Shown: positions 24,291-32,014 of the stretch, piece by piece | Layout of the letters: each line of letters starts with the position of its first letter | How positions within the stretch are numbered: position 1 is the stretch's first letter | Assembly: GCA_904419775.1 (NCBI GenBank) | Contig: CAJFSX010000014.1 | Coordinates: 1-33,977 of the forward strand | Origin: Candidatus Pararuminococcus gallinarum | GTDB taxonomy: Bacteria; Bacillota; Clostridia; Oscillospirales; Ruminococcaceae | Direction: 5' to 3' | DNA: 33,977 nucleotides | Made by a program: the position numbers and the translations under genes | The notes under the pieces: model-generated | Database searches by the model: none | What the model was told of the DNA's origin: nothing | Seen by the model: only the letters and a program-made list of their open reading frames with translations

Positions 24291-25772
24291 ATGCAGGAAA
24301 AGTATATCCTTTCTATTGACCAGAGCACGGCTGGGACCAAGGCGCTGCTCTTTGACAACAAGGGGGACCTGATCTGCCGCAGCGATAAAAGCCACCGCCA
24401 GATCATTGATGAAAAGGGCTGGGTGGAACACGATCCCGAAGAAATCTACCGCAACACCGTGGAGGCGGTGAAGGCAGTGGTAGAAAAGGCGGGGATTGAT
24501 AAAAGCCTTATTGTAGGGGTCGGCATCAGCAATCAGCGGGAAACCGCTATGGCCTGGGACCGCGGCACGGGAAAACCAGTTTACAACGCCATTGTTTGGC
24601 AGTGCGCCCGGGGAGAGGCCATCTGCAAAGAGATTGAGAAAGCAGGCCATGCCGAGGAGATCAGAAAGGCCACAGGGCTCAATCTTTCCCCCTATTTTTC
24701 AGCGGCAAAGCTGGCTTGGATTCTGCAGAATGTCCCCGGTGTCAAGGAAAAAGCCCAGGCAGGGGAGCTGTGTATGGGCACCATGGATAGCTGGGAGGTT
24801 TTTCGGCTCACCGGCGGGAAATCCTTTAAAACCGATTATTCCAACGCCTCCCGCACCCAGATGTTTAACATCTTTGACCTCACCTGGGATGAGCATATTT
24901 GCTCCCTCTTTGGCATTGACACGGCATGTCTTGCCCAGGTCTGCGACACCAACGCAAATTATGGAGAGACGGATTTTGAGGGCTTCCTGCCCCATCCCAT
25001 CCCCATCCACGGGGTCATCGGGGATTCCCATGGGGCCCTGTTTGGCCAGGGCTGCCTGCAAAAGGGCATGATTAAGACAACCTACGGCACAGGATCCTCG
25101 GTGATGATGAACATCGGCGAGACGCCTATGCTCAGCGCCAGCGGGGTGGTGACCTCCATCGCCTGGGGGATGGACGGCCGGGTGGAATATGTGTTGGAAG
25201 GAAATATCAACTACACTGGCGCTGTGATGAAGTGGATTGTGGAGGACCTAGGGCTCCTTGCCTCCCCCAAGGAGGCGTCGAAAACCGCCATGGCCGCCAA
25301 CGAGGAGGATGAAACCTATCTGGTTCCCGCCTTCACCGGCTTGGGCGCTCCCTATTGGGACTCGGACGCCAAAGCGGTGATCTATGGCATGACCCGGACT
25401 ACCGGCAAAAACGAGATTGTCCGGGCTGCCGAGGACTGCATTGTCTATCAGATCGCGGATATTATCGGTATCATGAGCCGGGAATCCGGCATCTCCATTG
25501 ATTCCCTTCGGGTGGATGGCGGCGCTTCCCGGGATCGTTATCTCATGCAGTTTCAAAGCGACATTTTAGGCATCCCGGTGCGGGTGGCCAGTGTAGAGGA
25601 ACTTTCCGGTGTAGGTGCAGCTTATACCGCCGGCCTCGCTTTGGGCGTCTACACCAAGGAGGTCTTTGAGCGGATGACCCGGCAGGATTACCTGCCGCAA
25701 ATGGATGCCGCCACCCGGGCGAAAAAGCGGGCCGGCTGGGATAAAGCCCTTTCGGTCGTCCTGACGAAATAA
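24291..25772 (+). CDS. FGGY carbohydrate kinase, glycerol-kinase-like
   Basis: This 493-residue kinase transfers phosphate from ATP to a sugar or polyol. Many stretches match glycerol kinase: GISNQRETAMAWD with NAIVWQCAR, TYGTGSSVMMNIG, LVPAFTGLGAPYWD, and LRVDGGASRDRYLMQFQ. The N-terminal phosphate loop reads DQSTAGTKALLFD where GlpK has DQGTTSSRA, and the substrate loop GDSHGALFGQ replaces the GlpK GDQQAALFGQ. These differences, and the transketolase neighbours, argue for a ketopentose-like or branched substrate instead of glycerol. The ATG at 24291 follows AGAAGGATGA. It lies 51 nt behind the transketolase subunit. The true substrate needs an assay; ketopentose, apulose or erythrulose-type substrates are all possible. 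Confidence 0.9.
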   Translation: MQEKYILSIDQSTAGTKALLFDNKGDLICRSDKSHRQIIDEKGWVEHDPEEIYRNTVEAVKAVVEKAGIDKSLIVGVGISNQRETAMAWDRGTGKPVYNAIVWQCARGEAICKEIEKAGHAEEIRKATGLNLSPYFSAAKLAWILQNVPGVKEKAQAGELCMGTMDSWEVFRLTGGKSFKTDYSNASRTQMFNIFDLTWDEHICSLFGIDTACLAQVCDTNANYGETDFEGFLPHPIPIHGVIGDSHGALFGQGCLQKGMIKTTYGTGSSVMMNIGETPMLSASGVVTSIAWGMDGRVEYVLEGNINYTGAVMKWIVEDLGLLASPKEASKTAMAANEEDETYLVPAFTGLGAPYWDSDAKAVIYGMTRTTGKNEIVRAAEDCIVYQIADIIGIMSRESGISIDSLRVDGGASRDRYLMQFQSDILGIPVRVASVEELSGVGAAYTAGLALGVYTKEVFERMTRQDYLPQMDAATRAKKRAGWDKALSVVLTK

Positions 25773-25813
25773 CCGCCCGCTGGAAAAGAAAGACCAAATA
25801 GCTTGAATAAAGC

Positions 25814-25834
25814 GGGGCCGCTGTCTGCGGCCCC
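25814..25834 (+). other. Intercistronic hairpin before rbsD
   Basis: GGGGCCGC (25814-25821) pairs perfectly with GCGGCCCC (25827-25834). No T-run follows, so it is more likely an mRNA-stability or processing hairpin than a terminator. Confidence 0.45.
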
Positions 25835-25870
25835 CATGTATTACTGTCAGAAAAGAGAGGGGTCATACAG

Positions 25871-26266
25871 ATGAAAAAAACAGGTATACTCAACAGCCAG
25901 CTGTCTGGTATGATTGCGGCGCTGGGGCACAAGGACCTTGTGATGATCGGCGACGCCGGGATGCCCATCCCCAAGGGGGTGCCCATTGTGGATTTGGCGG
26001 TGACCAGGGGGGTTCCCACCTTTGCCCAGGTGTTTGAAGCGGTCATGGAAGAAATGTGCGCTGAGCATTACTTTGTCGCGGAGGAAACCCAGGGGGCAAA
26101 TCCCGCTATCTGGTCCCTGCTGCAAAATACCCTTTCGGGACTTTCCTATGACACTATGCCCCACGAGGAACTAAAGGCCATGAGCCAGAATGTGAAATTT
26201 GCTATCCGCACCGGAGAATTTTCTTCTTTTGCCAATGTTATTTTGCGGGCAGGTGTGGTATTCTAG
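25871..26266 (+). CDS. rbsD: RbsD/FucU-family sugar mutarotase (D-ribose pyranase-like)
   Basis: This 131-residue protein is RbsD-like: MKKTGILNSQLSGMIAALGHKDLVMIGDAGMPIP with His20 and Asp28, and the C-terminal RTGEFSSFANVIL with the family's RTGE-ANVIL pattern. RbsD interconverts pyranose and furanose forms of ribose so that a kinase can use the sugar. Here it may prepare the substrate of the FGGY kinase. No ribose transporter or RbsK is present, so a sugar other than ribose is likely. The ATG at 25871 follows AGAGAGGGG. It is tightly followed by the HAD phosphatase. Confidence 0.93.
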   Translation: MKKTGILNSQLSGMIAALGHKDLVMIGDAGMPIPKGVPIVDLAVTRGVPTFAQVFEAVMEEMCAEHYFVAEETQGANPAIWSLLQNTLSGLSYDTMPHEELKAMSQNVKFAIRTGEFSSFANVILRAGVVF

Positions 26267-26313
26267 AGGTGACGGAATCCCCGTCCATTAAAAAGCGGAA
26301 AGGCGGGAACTCA

Positions 26314-27114
26314 GTGGCCCAATACAAGGTTGTTTTTTCTGATGTAGATGGAACTTTGCTGAATACGGATAACGAACTGACCCAGCTGACCCAAAAGGCC
26401 ATCGGGAGGCTGAAAGAGCGGAAGATTCCCTTCGTCATTGTTTCGGCTAGGAGCCCATCTGGTATCTATCACATCCTGGAAGAAAATGATTTTCGCAGCC
26501 CCATTATTGCATACAGTGGGGCGCTGATTTTGGATGAGGAACGGAAACCTCTCCATCAGCATGCCATGACCTATGGCCAGGCAAAAGCCGTCCTAGACTA
26601 CATAGAGGGCCACAGGCTGGATGCAAGCTGGGGTGTCTACTCGGTGGATGACTGGATTGTCAAGGTCAAGGACGACCCCCGGGTAAAAACGGAGGAGGAC
26701 GCGGTAAAGGCCCAGGCCAGGGAGGGAACCATGGACTCCCTACCCAAGGACGCTATGGTACACAAAATCCTGTGCATGTGCGGGCCAGGGAAGATCCTGG
26801 GGATTGAGCAGCAGCTCAAAAAGGCCTTCCCGGAGCTTTCCATTGTCAAATCCTCCGACATCCTTCTGGAGGTCATGGCCGGAGGGGTCAACAAGGCCAA
26901 GGCCGTCCGCTGGCTCTGCGGTTTCTGGGGGGTAGACATTCGGGAGGCCATCGCTTTCGGGGACAACTACAATGACCTGGAGATGCTGGAGGCCGCCGGT
27001 TACGGCACCGCCATGGGAAATGCCCCGGAGGATATCCGGAAAAAGGTCGGACGGGTTACGAAGGACAACGATCACGATGGCATCTACTATGCCTTAGAGG
27101 AACTGGGACTTTGA
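26314..27114 (+). CDS. Cof-type HAD-IIB sugar-phosphate phosphatase
   Basis: This 266-residue HAD hydrolase has the catalytic DVDGT (Asp10 nucleophile, Asp12 acid/base) and the motif IV FGDNYNDLEMLEAAGYGTAMGNAPED, with a type-IIB cap between. Such enzymes dephosphorylate sugar phosphates or phosphate-stressed intermediates. I chose GTG at 26314 (AAGGCGGG upstream, and an N-terminus MAQYKVVFSDVDGT typical of the family); a GTG at 26269, 2 nt after rbsD, lacks a binding site but would allow translational coupling. It is the last gene of the operon and ends at a terminator. Confidence 0.9.
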   Translation: MAQYKVVFSDVDGTLLNTDNELTQLTQKAIGRLKERKIPFVIVSARSPSGIYHILEENDFRSPIIAYSGALILDEERKPLHQHAMTYGQAKAVLDYIEGHRLDASWGVYSVDDWIVKVKDDPRVKTEEDAVKAQAREGTMDSLPKDAMVHKILCMCGPGKILGIEQQLKKAFPELSIVKSSDILLEVMAGGVNKAKAVRWLCGFWGVDIREAIAFGDNYNDLEMLEAAGYGTAMGNAPEDIRKKVGRVTKDNDHDGIYYALEELGL

Positions 27115-27133
27115 ATAAGGATTCTTATAGAAC

Positions 27134-27176
27134 AAAAGCCTGGAGAGATCATTACGATTTCTCCAGGCTTTTTTGT
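27134..27176. terminator. Terminator at the end of the sugar operon
   Basis: A perfect 13-bp stem (27134-27146 with 27160-27172) with a 13-nt loop is followed by T-rich sequence on the plus strand; on the minus strand, A-runs allow it to end the convergent redox operon as well. Confidence 0.88.
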
Positions 27177-27279
27177 GATTGTCTAATGGCGTATGACACA
27201 ATAAAGCACATATGGCCAAAACGCTTGCCGCCTTACCTCTACCATCCATCCCTGGGCGAGACGGCATTTCCTCGTTGTG

Positions 27280-27522
27280 TTACTTCAACTTGGAAAGGAT
27301 TTCTTTTTTAAAAAGCTCTTCTGTGGTATCCGGGGAAAAGGAGAAGAGGGTGTCGTCAATGGTGACGCAGACACCTTTCTGGCAATTCCCTGTGCAGAAG
27401 GTCCCAGCCATATGGACCTGGTCCTCCAGATGATTTTCTTTGACCAAGCGCTGCAACGTCTCCAATACATAATGGGAACCTTTTACGTGACAAGCGCTTC
27501 CTAAGCATACTGTAACTGTCAT
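27280..27522 (-). CDS. NuoE-like [2Fe-2S] thioredoxin-fold protein
   Basis: This 80-residue protein has the thioredoxin-like [2Fe-2S] ligand pattern of NuoE/HydA-type subunits: Cys6-x4-Cys11 (CLGSAC) and Cys43-x3-Cys47 (CTGNC), with an extra Cys52. It would carry single electrons. As the last gene of the HdrA/Flox/Frd operon, 27 nt behind the membrane-protein gene, it probably serves that complex, perhaps as an extra electron carrier between NADH-linked and ferredoxin-linked parts. The start at 27522 has GGGGAGG upstream. At 80 residues it lacks the N-terminal helical bundle of full NuoE. Confidence 0.85.
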   Translation of the reverse strand: MTVTVCLGSACHVKGSHYVLETLQRLVKENHLEDQVHMAGTFCTGNCQKGVCVTIDDTLFSFSPDTTEELFKKEILSKLK

Positions 27523-27549
27523 TAGGATAGTGCCTCCCCTAAAAGAAAA

Positions 27550-27837
27550 TTAGTGTTTTTCCTCACGGCGTTCAATGGCCCGGTTGCGGAAGTACAAGCC
27601 GATATCGGTGCAGACCAGGATGACGTTGGGGAAATAGAACCAGAATGCCAGGTTGTAGGTCTGGGTCATGCACTTGGCGATAATGCCGCAAACGTAACCG
27701 AAGGCGATAAAACACATAAAGAGCAAACTTTTACCCTTGGTAGATTTGGAACGGACCGAACGGACAATGGACAGAGGCCAGGAAATTCCAAAGCTGATAA
27801 TCATAATCGTCTCAAAAATTTCTGCAACAGAAGGCAT
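27550..27837 (-). CDS. Small three-helix membrane protein of unknown function
   Basis: This 95-residue protein has three predicted helices (about 7-25, 38-58 and 62-83) and a basic, charged tail (RNRAIERREEKH). The segment ISWPLSIVRSVRSKSTKGKSLLF resembles the PQ-loop/SemiSWEET repeat, in which a Pro follows a short helix before a basic loop. It is not a cytochrome b or a usual fumarate reductase anchor: it has no suitable pair of conserved His for haem. It is encoded between the FrdA-like flavoprotein and the 2Fe-2S protein, so it might attach the complex to the membrane or transport its substrate. The identity is unknown. Confidence 0.8.
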   Translation of the reverse strand: MPSVAEIFETIMIISFGISWPLSIVRSVRSKSTKGKSLLFMCFIAFGYVCGIIAKCMTQTYNLAFWFYFPNVILVCTDIGLYFRNRAIERREEKH

Positions 27838-27861
27838 AACTGCTTCCTCCCAGTAGTTAAA

Positions 27862-29457
27862 TTATTTATTTCTCCGATAATCCGGCAGGAGTTTCGGAGA
27901 GACCATATCGCTGGTAATACCAGCTTCCTTCATTTCCTTGGCGTAAGCGTCCACGTGAGCCAGGGTCAAGGCGCCAACCGTGGTTTCTTTCGCTTTGGCA
28001 GAAGCGTTGCGGCCTGCGTTACGGCCGAATACAATGATGTCCAGCAGGGAATTGCCCATCAGCCGGTTGCGGCCATGGATACCGCCGACAGCCTCGCCTG
28101 CCACAAACAGGTTTTCGATGCTGCTCTGGCCGTTGCTGGAGATATCGATACCGCCGTTTTGATAGTGCAGGGTGGGGTAAACCAGAATAGGCTCTTTGCG
28201 GATATCGATATCATATTTTGCAAACATACGCATCATAGCCGGAATGCGTTTTTCGATGGTGCCTTCGCCGCCTTTGAGCTCGATCATAGGAGTGTCCAGC
28301 CATACGCCGGTACCTTCCGGTGTGGCAACACCTTTGCCGCGGTCGGAGCATTCACGGATGATGGAAGCCGCGGAAACATCGCGGGTTTCCAGGGGATGCA
28401 TAAAGACCTCGCCGTCTACATTGATGAGTTTCGCTCCCAGGGAACGCACCTTTTCCGTAACCAGAGCGCCGAAGATCTGTTCTGGATAGGCCGCGCCGGT
28501 GGGATGATACTGCAAGGTGTCCGGATACAGCAGTTTGGCTCCGGCACGATAGGCCAGTACCAGGCCGTCAGCGGTTGCACCATAGTGGTTGGAGGTGGGG
28601 AAGCCCTGGTAATGCAGGCGTCCAGCGCCGCCGGTGGCAATGACCACTGTCTTTGCCCGGGCGATCAGGATCTCCTGCGTTTCCATGTTCAGCAGAACAG
28701 CACCAGCCGCTTTGCCGTTTTCATCCAAGATCAGCTCAATGGCAGCGGTAAAGTCCACAACAGGGATCTCACGGTTGAGCACTTCATCCCGGAGGGTACG
28801 CATGATTTCTGCACCGGAATAGTCCTTAGCTGCATGCATTCTCTTGCGGGAAGTGCCGCCGCCGTGGGTGGTAATCATGGTGCCGTCAGGTGCTTTGTCA
28901 AATTCCACACCCAGATCATTGAGCCACTGGATAGCCTCAGGTGCTTCGGTGACCAGTTTATAGAGCAGTTCCGGTTTAGCGGCAAAATGGCCGCCGCCGA
29001 ATGCGTCCAGATAGTGGACAGCCGGGCTGTCATTGGGCTTATCAGCCGCCTGGATGCCGCCTTCTGCCATCATGGTGTTGGCGTCGCCAATCCGCAGCTT
29101 GGTAACAATCATCGCCTTCGCGCCGGCGTTGTCAGCCTCGATGGCAGCAGATGCGCCGGCGCCGCCGCCGCCGATGATCAGCACATCCACGTCGTAATCC
29201 ACATGGCTTAGATCAATTTGATCCGGCTGGATTCGGCTGTTGGCCTGCAGCAGGGCAGCCAGTTCCTTAGGCACCTTTTCCCCTTTATTGGGGCCGATGG
29301 CCAGGACATCAAACTCTTCCTGTCTGTAGTCGGGATGATAGGTTTTCAGGAGGGTGTCCTTTTCTTCCGCGGTCATTCTTCTGGGCTCCAGCACAGCGTT
29401 GGCCTCGCGGTTGGCCTCCACCTTTTTCATGGATTCCAGCATTTCTTTTGTATACAT
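27862..29457 (-). CDS. FrdA/SdhA-family FAD flavoprotein with N-terminal extension
   Basis: This 531-residue flavoprotein has an unusual 90-residue head before the Rossmann motif DVLIIGGGGAGASAAIEAD (about 91-109). The dicarboxylate-site residues of fumarate reductases are all present: His318 (HPTG), Thr334-Glu335, Arg359 (RDVS), His431 (HYQNGGI) and Arg465 (NRLMGNSL). The usual His that links FAD covalently is absent: the loop reads ANTMMAEGGI. So it could reduce fumarate or a related unsaturated acid, with FAD bound non-covalently. It has no signal peptide and no FMN-binding domain, so it should act in the cytosol. The ATG at 29457 follows AAGGAGGG. It follows the FrdB-like gene by 13 nt; the natural acceptor is uncertain. 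Confidence 0.9.
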   Translation of the reverse strand: MYTKEMLESMKKVEANREANAVLEPRRMTAEEKDTLLKTYHPDYRQEEFDVLAIGPNKGEKVPKELAALLQANSRIQPDQIDLSHVDYDVDVLIIGGGGAGASAAIEADNAGAKAMIVTKLRIGDANTMMAEGGIQAADKPNDSPAVHYLDAFGGGHFAAKPELLYKLVTEAPEAIQWLNDLGVEFDKAPDGTMITTHGGGTSRKRMHAAKDYSGAEIMRTLRDEVLNREIPVVDFTAAIELILDENGKAAGAVLLNMETQEILIARAKTVVIATGGAGRLHYQGFPTSNHYGATADGLVLAYRAGAKLLYPDTLQYHPTGAAYPEQIFGALVTEKVRSLGAKLINVDGEVFMHPLETRDVSAASIIRECSDRGKGVATPEGTGVWLDTPMIELKGGEGTIEKRIPAMMRMFAKYDIDIRKEPILVYPTLHYQNGGIDISSNGQSSIENLFVAGEAVGGIHGRNRLMGNSLLDIIVFGRNAGRNASAKAKETTVGALTLAHVDAYAKEMKEAGITSDMVSPKLLPDYRRNK

Positions 29458-29470
29458 GAACTGGCCCTCC

Positions 29471-30145
29471 TTATTTCTCGATATCTCTGTGGTTGTAAAG
29501 TTCCTGCATTTCTTCCAACGGCTTCTGCATCAGGCCTTCCAGCAGCTCTTTGAAGTCGCCGTTTTTGATCTCGCGGACCCGGTTTTCCAGATGCTCCGAC
29601 TTGGGAGCCAGGTATTTACCGTTGAGACGGCGGGCCAGCATGGCTACCTGCGGATGGGAGATTCCGGCCGGACAGCGGGAGGAGCAGACACCGCACATGA
29701 CGCAGTCAAAGGACTCCTCAGCGCATTTTTCAAAGTCGCCCCGCTGGGCATAGGCGATATACTGCATAACGTTAAGATCCTGGGTGCAGCTCTTGGTGCA
29801 GGCGTTGCAGCCGATACACGCATAGATTTCAGGATACAGCTGCATCATAATCTGCTGGGTGGGAGATACCTTTTCGATGTCGTACACCTGCTTGACCAGG
29901 GGGAAGAAGGGCAGGGTAGCGACATACATGTTATCTTCTACCTTGGTCTGGCAGGCCAGACAGGCTTTCAGCTCCCGGTCGCCCTTAATACGGTAGATGG
30001 TGGCGCAGGCGCCGCAGAAGCCGTTGCGGCATCCACATCCGCGGATCAGCTGGTAGCCTGCGTATTCCATCGCTTTCATAATGGTCAGATTGGAGGGAAC
30101 TTCATATTGTTTTCCCATGAGAAAAATATGAACCATTGTTTCCAT
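29471..30145 (-). CDS. FrdB-like iron-sulfur protein ([2Fe-2S] plus two [4Fe-4S])
   Basis: This 224-residue protein has an N-terminal [2Fe-2S] domain (Cys37, Cys39, Cys44, Cys47, Cys62, Cys65; GCGCRNGFCGAC) and an alpha-helical ferredoxin part with two CxxCxxCxxxC sets: Cys110/113/116/120 and Cys148/151/154/158. Ordinary SdhB/FrdB ends with a [3Fe-4S] site facing quinone; two complete [4Fe-4S] motifs, as in HdrC and thiol:fumarate reductase TfrB, suggest a soluble electron chain. It would connect the FrdA-like protein to the Flox/HdrA subunits. The ATG at 30145 follows AAGGAG; the frame to 30262 runs into the preceding gene and is rejected. Confidence 0.92.
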   Translation of the reverse strand: METMVHIFLMGKQYEVPSNLTIMKAMEYAGYQLIRGCGCRNGFCGACATIYRIKGDRELKACLACQTKVEDNMYVATLPFFPLVKQVYDIEKVSPTQQIMMQLYPEIYACIGCNACTKSCTQDLNVMQYIAYAQRGDFEKCAEESFDCVMCGVCSSRCPAGISHPQVAMLARRLNGKYLAPKSEHLENRVREIKNGDFKELLEGLMQKPLEEMQELYNHRDIEK

Positions 30146-30161
30146 TGCGCTACTCTCCTTT

Positions 30162-30989
30162 TTAATACTCGTTGGGAAGCTCGTCCAGCTGGTCAAAGCG
30201 GAATACCGGACCGTCTTTGCACACATACTTGCTGCCGATGTTGCAGCGACCACACTTGCCAACGCCGCACTTCATACGCAGCTCCATGGTGGTGTATACC
30301 TGTGTCTCCTGGAAGCCGAGCTCCTTCAGGCCCTGCAGGGTAAATTTAATCATTACCGGAGGACCGCACATGAGCACCGTTTTGTTTAGATCCGGCTGGA
30401 GCTCTTTGACATAGTTGGGGACAAAGCCCACATGTCCATCCCAGCCCTCTTGGGGACGGTCGATGGTCAGGTTGACCTCAACGCCCTCGTCGGCCATCCA
30501 TTCGTCCAGGATTTCCCGATAGTCTACCAGGTCATCCTTAGAGCGGGAACCGTAAACGATCTGAATGCTGCCGTAATTGGCACGGTTATCGCGCACATAG
30601 TTGATAACGGAGCGCAGCGGAGCCAGGCCGATACCGCCGGCGATAAAGAGAAGGTCCTTCCCTTTGAGGGCGGTTTCTACCGGGAAGCTGTTACCGTAAG
30701 GCCCGCGGATGGTAATCTGTTGGCCAACGTCCATGGCATGGAGCCAGTCGGTTAAACAACCGCATTTTTTAATACTAAACTCCATAAACTCCGTGTTGGT
30801 AGGGGAAGAGGTAATGGAGAACATTGCTTCGCCTACCCCAGGGATGGAGAGCATAGCGCATTGGCCGGGCATGTGGTCAAAGACCTTTTTGCCGTCCAGG
30901 CCAACCACGCGGAAAGTTTTGACGTCAGGTGTATCGATGCGGATATCGGTCACGACGCCAATCTTGGGAATTAAAGTTTCAGCGTTCAT
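30162..30989 (-). CDS. FAD/NAD(P)-binding oxidoreductase subunit (FloxA-like)
   Basis: This 275-residue protein is of the ferredoxin-NADP reductase type, like dihydroorotate dehydrogenase PyrK and hydrogenase gamma subunits. It has an FAD barrel (about 5-100, FSITSSP), an NAD(P) domain (AGGIGLAPLRS, 117-127; CGPPVMIKF, 208-216), and a C-terminal [2Fe-2S] site at Cys241, Cys246, Cys249 and Cys257. It is the likely entry point for NADH electrons. The start at 30989 overlaps the stop of the upstream gene by 4 bases (ATGA) and has a GGAGGGAG site. Together with the three genes upstream it corresponds to FloxABCD of HdrABC-FloxABCD complexes. Confidence 0.92.
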   Translation of the reverse strand: MNAETLIPKIGVVTDIRIDTPDVKTFRVVGLDGKKVFDHMPGQCAMLSIPGVGEAMFSITSSPTNTEFMEFSIKKCGCLTDWLHAMDVGQQITIRGPYGNSFPVETALKGKDLLFIAGGIGLAPLRSVINYVRDNRANYGSIQIVYGSRSKDDLVDYREILDEWMADEGVEVNLTIDRPQEGWDGHVGFVPNYVKELQPDLNKTVLMCGPPVMIKFTLQGLKELGFQETQVYTTMELRMKCGVGKCGRCNIGSKYVCKDGPVFRFDQLDELPNEY

Positions 30990-32011
30990 TTGGTATCTCC
31001 CTCCAGTGTTTTCGCGACCTTCACAATATTCATGGAGATCGGGCATTTGGCAAGGCAGCGGCCGCAGCCGACGCAGCCATACTCGCCGTCATTGTTGGCG
31101 GGGAAGTAGACCAGCTTATGCATAAAGCGCTGGCGGAAACGTTCCAGCTGGGTCAAGCGGGGATTTCCGTGGGCCATTTTGGTGAAATCGGAATACATGC
31201 AGGAATCCCAGCAGCGGAAGCGGGTAATTCCGTTTCCGGTGTTGAAGTCCCGGATGTCATAACACTGGCAGGTGGGACAAACAAAGGTACAGGTACCGCA
31301 GCCCAGGCAGCTTTCTGAAAGCTCGGCCCACTTGGGAGAATCGAAAACCTTGAGAAGGACGTCGCCGCCATAGCTCTGGGTAGAGAAGCTGGCCAGAGGC
31401 AGTTTTTTCATCAATGCAGAAGTGGCTTCCTGCTGACTTGCTACCGCTTCATCGCCGCCTTCTTCCAGCAGGCCGGCAGCCAGATCGACAAATTGCTGGC
31501 CCTTTTCCGTCAAAACGGAGAGGTAGAGGTTCTCCTCATCCATCCAGCAGCTGACATCCCCTTCAGGACGGGTGGGATCAATGCCAAAGCTGGTGCAGAA
31601 GCAGGTTTCCTCAGGACGGGTACAGGCCATGCTGACCACAATACCGTGTTCCCGACGGGACTGGTAGTAGGTGTCCACCGGATCGGCCAGGAAGACTTTG
31701 TCCAGGATGGAAAAGCTGCGGGCGTCACAGGCGCGAACCCCGAAGATGACAAAATCGTCATGCTCTGTGCGGGGGTCGATGATCTCGATTTCCTTGCCCT
31801 TGACCTTAAAGTCAACTAAGTTTTCGGTCTGGGGGAAGAAGAAATCTTTGGCGCTGCGCACGGTGTTGAGGGCCTGGCTCAGTTTTGCGCCCTCGGTCCA
31901 TTTTTGATATTTGGCCTGACCGCTTGCATCGTCCACCGGTAGGTAAAGGGCCCGGTCAGCAGAAATAGCGGCAAACAGGTCGTCTAATTTTGCAAGGGAA
32001 AGTTTCAGCAT
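30986..32011 (-). CDS. 4Fe-4S dicluster subunit, AsrA/hydrogenase-beta-like (FloxC-like)
   Basis: This 341-residue protein resembles sulfite reductase subunit A and the beta subunits of sulfhydrogenases: FGVRACDARSFSILDKVF and CTRPEETCFCTSFGIDP in the first half, then CLGCGTCTFVCPTCQC (about 247-262) and CVGCGRCLAKCPISMN (about 317-332) for [4Fe-4S] clusters. It would pass electrons between the FAD/NAD subunit and MvhD/HdrA. The ATG at 32011 follows GGGAGGG, and the gene starts 3 nt after the preceding one ends. Assignment to FloxC rather than FloxB is by general resemblance. Confidence 0.88.
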   Translation of the reverse strand: MLKLSLAKLDDLFAAISADRALYLPVDDASGQAKYQKWTEGAKLSQALNTVRSAKDFFFPQTENLVDFKVKGKEIEIIDPRTEHDDFVIFGVRACDARSFSILDKVFLADPVDTYYQSRREHGIVVSMACTRPEETCFCTSFGIDPTRPEGDVSCWMDEENLYLSVLTEKGQQFVDLAAGLLEEGGDEAVASQQEATSALMKKLPLASFSTQSYGGDVLLKVFDSPKWAELSESCLGCGTCTFVCPTCQCYDIRDFNTGNGITRFRCWDSCMYSDFTKMAHGNPRLTQLERFRQRFMHKLVYFPANNDGEYGCVGCGRCLAKCPISMNIVKVAKTLEGDTK

Positions 32012-32014
32012 GGC

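Noticed and set aside
24291-25772. Plain glycerol kinase (glpK)
   Set aside because: Overall similarity is strong, but the first phosphate loop and the GDQQ loop differ, and the neighbours are transketolase and mutarotase genes, not glycerol uptake or dehydrogenase genes.
27553-29211. 552-codon plus-strand frame opposite the FrdA-like gene
   Set aside because: Long antisense frames arise from the GC-rich codon bias of the real gene; the minus-strand product has all fumarate-reductase motifs.
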